A stretch of 64,000 nucleotides of DNA from NCBI GenBank assembly GCA_016748015.1, contig JAAOMT010000007.1, forward strand, positions 46,035 through 110,034, in the 5' to 3' direction. Both the position numbers and the translations under genes were made by a program. Below the pieces are notes generated by a model. It searched no databases. It was not told the origin of the DNA and worked only from the letters and a program-made list of their open reading frames with translations. Numbering within the stretch: the first letter of the stretch is position 1; the number at the start of each line of letters is the position of its first letter. This document shows positions 57,955-64,000 of this stretch, in pieces. Source of the stretch: Geosiphon pyriformis. Its lineage: Eukaryota; Glomeromycota; Glomeromycetes; Archaeosporales; Geosiphonaceae.

Positions 57955-60900
57955 GTCATTATCATTAACATTTATTCATATACGGTGGTTTTTATAGATT
58001 ACGGATTCCAAGTTAAACGTGAGCGATTATGCTTTGATCTTGAGCATTCGATTTTTTTATGCAGCTTTTTATTATAAACAACGAAAAATATGTGGAATTT
58101 TTATATTTACCCCAGATAGCTTTTTAAATGGATTGAGAATTTAAAAAGAGCAAAGATAATTACTTATATTTCTTTAATTAATTATTATTATTTTTCTAGT
58201 CATACATTGCTATTCTTATAATTAGTTTCTTAGTAATTTTGACATTTAATTAATTCAGTTACTTGTTTCGTGTTCAAATTACTTTTTTCACCAGTCAAAC
58301 GAATGATTTAAATTTTAACTTTTAAAGTAATAGCGACTATGAATATGTTTTAAATATATATTAATTAATAACTACATCAATATATATGTTTATCTTTGTT
58401 TCATCTAAATGCTGTATATTTTCTTATGTAAACTTTGATTGTAATGATTAAATTAGATGTATAACTAAAATTTGGATTTAATTAGATTGAAAAATAGCGA
58501 TAAGATTCATTTTAATGCATATAAATTTTCATTAAATTTCTTTTTAGTCTTAAATTATAAATTTTAAAATTAACTCATTGTTTTGATAAATGTTTAGCTT
58601 TTTTAATAATTTCATTTCTTGCTAAATTAGCATAATATTAATTAAATTAAATTAAATTTTGTTCTCCTTTAATTTTATTTGTTTATTTATTTTTAATCCT
58701 TGACGAAAATAATGGTTGTTTAATTTTTGAAATTCTTTTATTTGTAAAATTAAATTTTAAGTAAAACTGCATGTATGCAAATGACATTTCGTTTGAACAT
58801 TATGTTTTCTTTAATTGAAATTCTTTTTCTTTTTTCAATAAAGAGTAGTTCAAACCGCATATAAATCTGTTTGTTCCTAATACTGTATAAAAAAATATTT
58901 GAAATTCAGTTATGTGCAACACCCATTTCGAAAGTGAAATCAAAGTTTTATGAAAATTCCGAAACCTTTAATCATCGAGAAATTTATATAATATGTGTGG
59001 CACCAAATCGTTTTAAGAATGGTAATTTGCAATTTGAAAAATCACCAGACTAGCTTCCAGAAAGAGTGGCAACTGTGCATATGGGAACATATATTGGTTT
59101 CTTAATATCTTTTCAAGGATATAGTAGTTAAAATACATCTAATAGTTGAAAGAAAGTAAAATTCTATTTCTGAAATTATGTCAGATAGTTCAAATTTGGT
59201 ATTAAATATTTGAATCTGAATAGTTTTTTTCAAATTCATAAATCTTTTCGTCAATTGATTATAAAGAATTTTTATTGTGGTAAATTTTGGTTAAAAGGTA
59301 AATATTTATGATCCAAGCGAAAAATAAATTTAATAAATTTAGATAATTATTTTTTTGGCAGTAGTTTTATTAGTCTTTTTGCTATTTTACAAAGTATAGA
59401 TTATCTCTCTTATCTCAATCTTCTTACAATCACTATTTTTTAAAATATACATATGTAATATTATGTCCTTGGTTGTAAGCTTTATATTTTTTAAATAGTA
59501 TGAACAAATAAGTAGAAATTTCTCATGGGAAATTATTATTTACACACTTAAAAAGTTGAACAAGTTGTCCAAAGACTCAAGCAAAAAAAAGATGACATAA
59601 GCTGAATGTAGTAAACAAGAATTTTTATTCTGAAAATAGATAAAAATTAATTCATTTAAATGAAACTTTCAAATATAGTTCTATTTTTTTTAAATAGTCT
59701 TTGATAGAATTTTTTCTCAAAATACCACTTCCTTTTGATCACTGTGCAAAAAAATATACATTTAGATTTAGCCAAAATCAAAAATGCAAAAGAATTTAGT
59801 TCGGTCTAAATCATTCAATAATTTATATCATAAAAATAAATACACACCCCAAAATGTTTTTCAATAAAAAGAAACAGATATAAGTGGACACAGAAAGAAA
59901 AAAACCAAATGTAAGCAATTATTAATAAACATATAAAATTATCAGGAAAACACTGCTTTAATAAAATAAATCATTGTTTGCTTTTAATATTTACATTTCT
60001 GTTGTAAAATTATTTCAAGTTTTTGGCAATACAAAAATTAATTCTATGTTTAATTAATGTCATCTCTTTTAAAAAAAAGGGTAAATGTTTTTTTATTTTT
60101 AAAATGGGAAAATTGCTTTTTAACCAAACATATTACAGATTTATTATTAAACCATTATTTTAAATTGTATGTTTAGATATTACAATTTTCCTCCTAAAAG
60201 TAAAATTTCTCTCTCTAAACAATTAACTATTATAAATATTTTTTTGGTGTCTCACAAATATAAAAAACTTTTATTTACATATCTGATTTTAAAAGATTAA
60301 AATCAATGCCAAATATTACTCATCTCAAAAAAGCTTTATAAAAACACAAAAAATTCCTTATTGATTTTCATTTGTTCGCAATATTACACATATGTATTTC
60401 TCTTGATTATTTTTTAAAAAAGGCAAGAAAGTCTTTTTTTGCAATTGTCAATTATTTTGATAGAAAAAAAGCATAATAGTCAACCAACTTTGCACGACTA
60501 ATTTATAGTTAAAATTTGAAAAATTGAAAAGAAAAAAATAAAAGCAGTAGAGAAGCACATTTATTTAGTCTTAGCTTTAAAAAAATAAAATTACTGAATG
60601 TTTTAATAAAAGAGCATAAAAGTTTTCTTAAGTATTAGCAATTAAAAAAATTTAAAATTAGTGTGTATTAATTAGCAATTTTTTGTCTTTTATTGCTATA
60701 GACTGATAACTTAAATGTCTCTTCTTTAAGCAGTATTTTGTTAATTCTAACTATTTGCTAACTTAATTTGAAAAAAGTTAATTGTTTACTTCTTTTTTTT
60801 TACTTAGCTGCTTCTAAAATATTAACCAAAAAACACTTTTTTCCCAGACTAACTTTTTTAAGTTTTTATAAAAATCAGATTTTACTTGCAAATCTAATTG

Positions 60901-61066
60901 TTTATTGTGGTTTGGTTTTTTTTTATTAAAATTATATTCAAGCTATATTTATAATTTGCTAAATTGTTATAAGTCAATAATACTTGACAGAAAATTAATT
61001 AAGCTAATTAACAAGTGTTTATTTATTAATTATAAAGAATATTAGTTTAATAAATAAAAAATTATG
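57955..61066. other. Intergenic AT-rich DNA, no gene supported
   Basis: Between 57955 and about 59500 the composition is less extreme than in the deserts, and a short open frame exists at 58871-59053 (60 codons, with ATPISKVKSKFYENSETF), but I recognise nothing in it. From 59500 on the sequence is strongly A/T-rich with no motif seen. Confidence 0.5.
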
Positions 61067-61369
61067 GAAAAGTTTTTTCTTAAATAAGTAGAAATAGATT
61101 TTGATTTGAATCTTTATTCAAGTGCTTAATTCAAAAAACAATTCTTGGTTAAAAGCTTTTTTTAGAAAAATAAGTTTTTAAAATAGTCCAGTTGGTAAAA
61201 TTTTTAACTGTTGTTGTTACTTCAATTATTATTAATTATAATGCTATAATTCTGCTTTTTTTGAATACTAAAATAATTAGTTAAATAACAAAAAAGACCA
61301 TAAAAAAATTGGAAAAAAATGTGATTATAAATTGGTCAAATAAATAATAGTATTTTTAATACAGATATT
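61067..61369 (+). repeat. Left inverted arm, 303 bp
   Basis: Matches the reverse complement of 63698-64000 throughout by eye, including non-homopolymer words such as GTCCAGTTGGTAAAA and AACTGTTGTTGTTACTTC. Confidence 0.9.
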
Positions 61370-63697
61370 AATGTTTTTACTAATGATATAAAAAACAAAT
61401 ATAATTAAAAAAACACAAAAATTTGACTTTTTTATTTGCTAATTGAGTTTTAAATAAAAAAATTTAATTATTTATAATTTTTTTTAAATACTTTTTTTAT
61501 TAAAAGTAAATACTTAATAAAACTATTTTTCTAAATAACTTAACCAAAATATTTTATAAGTAATACTTATTTTCTAAAAACTGAGATTATTATAGTTTTT
61601 AATTGTTTTTTTAACTAATTGCTATTAATTTTTTACCACATAAATAAAAATTTGTTTAATTATAAAATTATTTAATAGTATTATATTGTTTTACTAGTTT
61701 TACTTTTTAAAACAAATAATAGCTCAGTATATTTTTTACTCCTTTTAAATACAATTGCAAACAAAAAACATGTTTTTTTTAACAAGTTTAAACAAAAAAG
61801 TTTTATATAAATTTAACAAATTAACTTATTAATAAAAAAATAAATTTAAAAATCTAACTTTTTAAGTTGATTAAGTTATTATTACTGGTTTTTATTAAAA
61901 ATAACAATTATAATTTTTTACAAAAAAAATTGCAAAAAAAGTTAAGCTTTAATCTAAACTAAAAATTTTATTTACTATTTTTTACTTATTAATAACTTTA
62001 TTTATCTTTTTTATTAAAACAAGTAAAAGAAATCTAATTTAAAATAATAATACATTTTTAAAAATATAAAATTATGTGTTTAAGTATCTTTTAATAATAA
62101 GTCAAAAAATAATTTATTTTAAAATTTTGCGAATTTTTTTCTTCAAAGAAAGTATATTAAATACCAAAAATATATTAAACTTATATTATTTCAAAAAAAG
62201 TAGATATTAAATTTTAATATCTTATAACTTTAAATATTTTGAAATGTAATTAAAAAATAAATATTATTTCAAATTTAAAAAACCTTGGAAATTTTTTTTT
62301 AAATTATATGTTTATTTTGTAGAAGTAATAATTTAGTATTAAAACTTTCAAAAAAGTAATTTATATTTTAAATTATTTTACTATTATACAATTTATTAAA
62401 AATATATTTGTTTTTTTACATGTATTATAATTTTATTTAAAATTCAATATCTAATTTTTAAATAATAAGTAATATATATATATAAAGTAAATTTTTGATT
62501 TTTAAACAAAATAAGCTGAATTTTATAAGCTTAATTTGTTATAATTTATTAAAATATGGTTTTTAAGTAATAAAATATATTAAATAAAATGGTAGTTTTT
62601 TGCATTATTTAAAATTTTAAAAATAAGTCAAATATTCAATAAATTAATAAAAATATGTATTTACTTTTATTTAATTTATAAATTTTTTTTATTTGTAAAC
62701 TTATAAAAATATTTAGCAATTTTTCAATATAAAAAATTTTAAAATTACTTATAAGTATTTTTTAAAACCAAAATTTTATTTTTAATAAATTGTGTTTTTA
62801 ATTTATTGTATTCTTTATTATTATTTTATTTATTTTACTTTTATTATTCTAAATATAAAATGTTTTATACTTCATATTTCCAAATACTTAGAGTTTTATT
62901 TGATTTTAAACTTAATATTTATAAACAAAATTCAAAATAGTTAAGAATCTTATATTATTAAGTTTTAACATAGATACTTTATTAATAATTGAATTAACTA
63001 CTTTTAAGAAAATAATTTTAAATAATAATTTAAGTCAAATAAAATTTTTAATAACTTATTTTAAAAAATCTTTAAAATACTTAAATCTTTATAAAAAAAC
63101 TTAAAATTAAACATAATTTTAAAAGTTTAATAACTTTTTAATGCTAAATATATATATAATTTTAGTAAAAATAAAAAACTTTTTATTTATTAAATTATAT
63201 TATAGGTTTGTTTTTAAAAAAAAAGAAAAAAAAATAATCATATATATTTTTTATATTTAATATAATTTCTTTTATTAGTGTTATAAATTGCCTAAACAAA
63301 AAACAAGTGTTTTAAATATTTGCAAAGTTATATTATTAGAAAATACAACTTTGTATTAGTTATATTAACAATAATTATATATTTATTATAAAGAATGGTT
63401 TGGTATTTTTAATAAAAAAAATATACTTAAGCAAAATAACTGTGTAATTTTGTTTTAAATACTTATTTTGAATAGTTTATATATTGATTTTAACGCTTGA
63501 ATGTATTTTTTAAATTATGTTTTAATTTTAATTTTAATTTTAATAAAACAATTTGTATAAACTATTTAATAATTTGATTTAAAGTAAGTTTGTGTCGATT
63601 AATTTTACCAAATTAACTATTATTTTTTTGTTCTGAAAATATAAACTTGTTAAATTTTGTTATTGAATACAGACTTTGTAAAAATAGCCAAATTCTA

Positions 63698-64000
63698 AAT
63701 ATCTGTATTAAAAATACTATTATTTATTTGACCAATTTATAATCACATTTTTTTCCAATTTTTTTATGGTCTTTTTTGTTATTTAACTAATTATTTTAGT
63801 ATTCAAAAAAAGCAGAATTATAGCATTATAATTAATAATAATTGAAGTAACAACAACAGTTAAAAATTTTACCAACTGGACTATTTTAAAAACTTATTTT
63901 TCTAAAAAAAGCTTTTAACCAAGAATTGTTTTTTGAATTAAGCACTTGAATAAAGATTCAAATCAAAATCTATTTCTACTTATTTAAGAAAAAACTTTTC
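63698..64000 (-). repeat. Right inverted arm, 303 bp, cut by the window end
   Basis: Reverse complement of 61067-61369. It probably continues beyond the window if the left arm also extends further left than 61067. Confidence 0.9.

Larger units (their letters stand above)
61067..64000. mobile_element. Candidate TIR element or palindrome with 303-bp perfect arms
   Basis: 61067-61369 reads GAAAAGTTTTTTCTTAAATA and onward; 63698-64000 is its reverse complement, and I found no mismatch over 303 bp. Just inside, the arms diverge at once (AATGTTTTTACT on the left against TAGAATTTGGCT for the right arm inverted). The 2.3-kb centre (61370-63697) is A/T-rich without an open frame. The right arm is cut by the window edge, so the true arm length is unknown. 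It could be a non-autonomous DNA transposon with long terminal inverted repeats, a recent inverted duplication, or an assembly fold-back. Confidence 0.7.

Overview
The window looks like eukaryotic, fungal, very AT-rich nuclear DNA. It most likely comes from an arbuscular mycorrhizal fungus (Glomeromycotina, Rhizophagus/Gigaspora-like). The grounds are base composition, short introns (63-83 bp), a decayed Sel1-repeat/TKL-kinase locus of the type greatly expanded in these fungi, and LINE and DDE-transposase families whose motifs I recognise from them. No species-level call is possible from sequence reading alone.

Most of the window is a graveyard of nested, decayed transposons. 1-4012 is the 3' part of a Ty3/Gypsy element ending in an LTR, inserted into a LINE (copy A, 4013-7690). 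A long AT desert follows (7.7-20 kb). It hides a ruined DDE transposase (13.6-15.7 kb, minus strand) and a compositionally distinct island of four 173-bp tandem repeats (17757-18448) plus a diverged fifth unit. LINE copy B (20.0-26.7 kb, minus) and LINE copy C (31.5-41.5 kb, plus) diverge head to head, with a solo Gypsy LTR (27283-28175) and an almost erased Tc1/mariner transposase (29.5-30.1 kb) between them. Copy C is split by an internally deleted Gypsy element with two LTRs (33878-37070). LINE copy D (43.35-49.74 kb, minus) is tail to tail with C. A Tc1-family element with clear inverted repeats and TA duplication lies at 50910-52179. A 92-bp LINE 3' stub with a perfect 12-bp target duplication lies at 52903-53018.

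The only gene island is about 53.4-58 kb: a Sel1/kinase pseudogene (minus) and then an eight-exon gene (55343-57452, minus) that I could reconstruct in a continuous frame to a 527-residue protein. It belongs to an uncharacterised family and has a possible nuclease-like core. A roughly 390-bp GTA/AGT-rich microsatellite sits about 90 bp upstream of its start codon. The right end is again AT-rich and holds two identical 303-bp inverted arms (61067-61369 and 63698-64000), the second cut by the window edge.

Across unrelated transposon families, almost all stop codons and active-site losses that I checked are C-to-T or G-to-A changes (Gln to TAA/TAG, Trp to TAG/TGA, His to Tyr, Asp to Asn, Glu to Lys). 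The reconstructed host gene shows none of these lesions. This points to cytosine-directed mutation, either RIP-like or methylcytosine deamination, confined to repeats.
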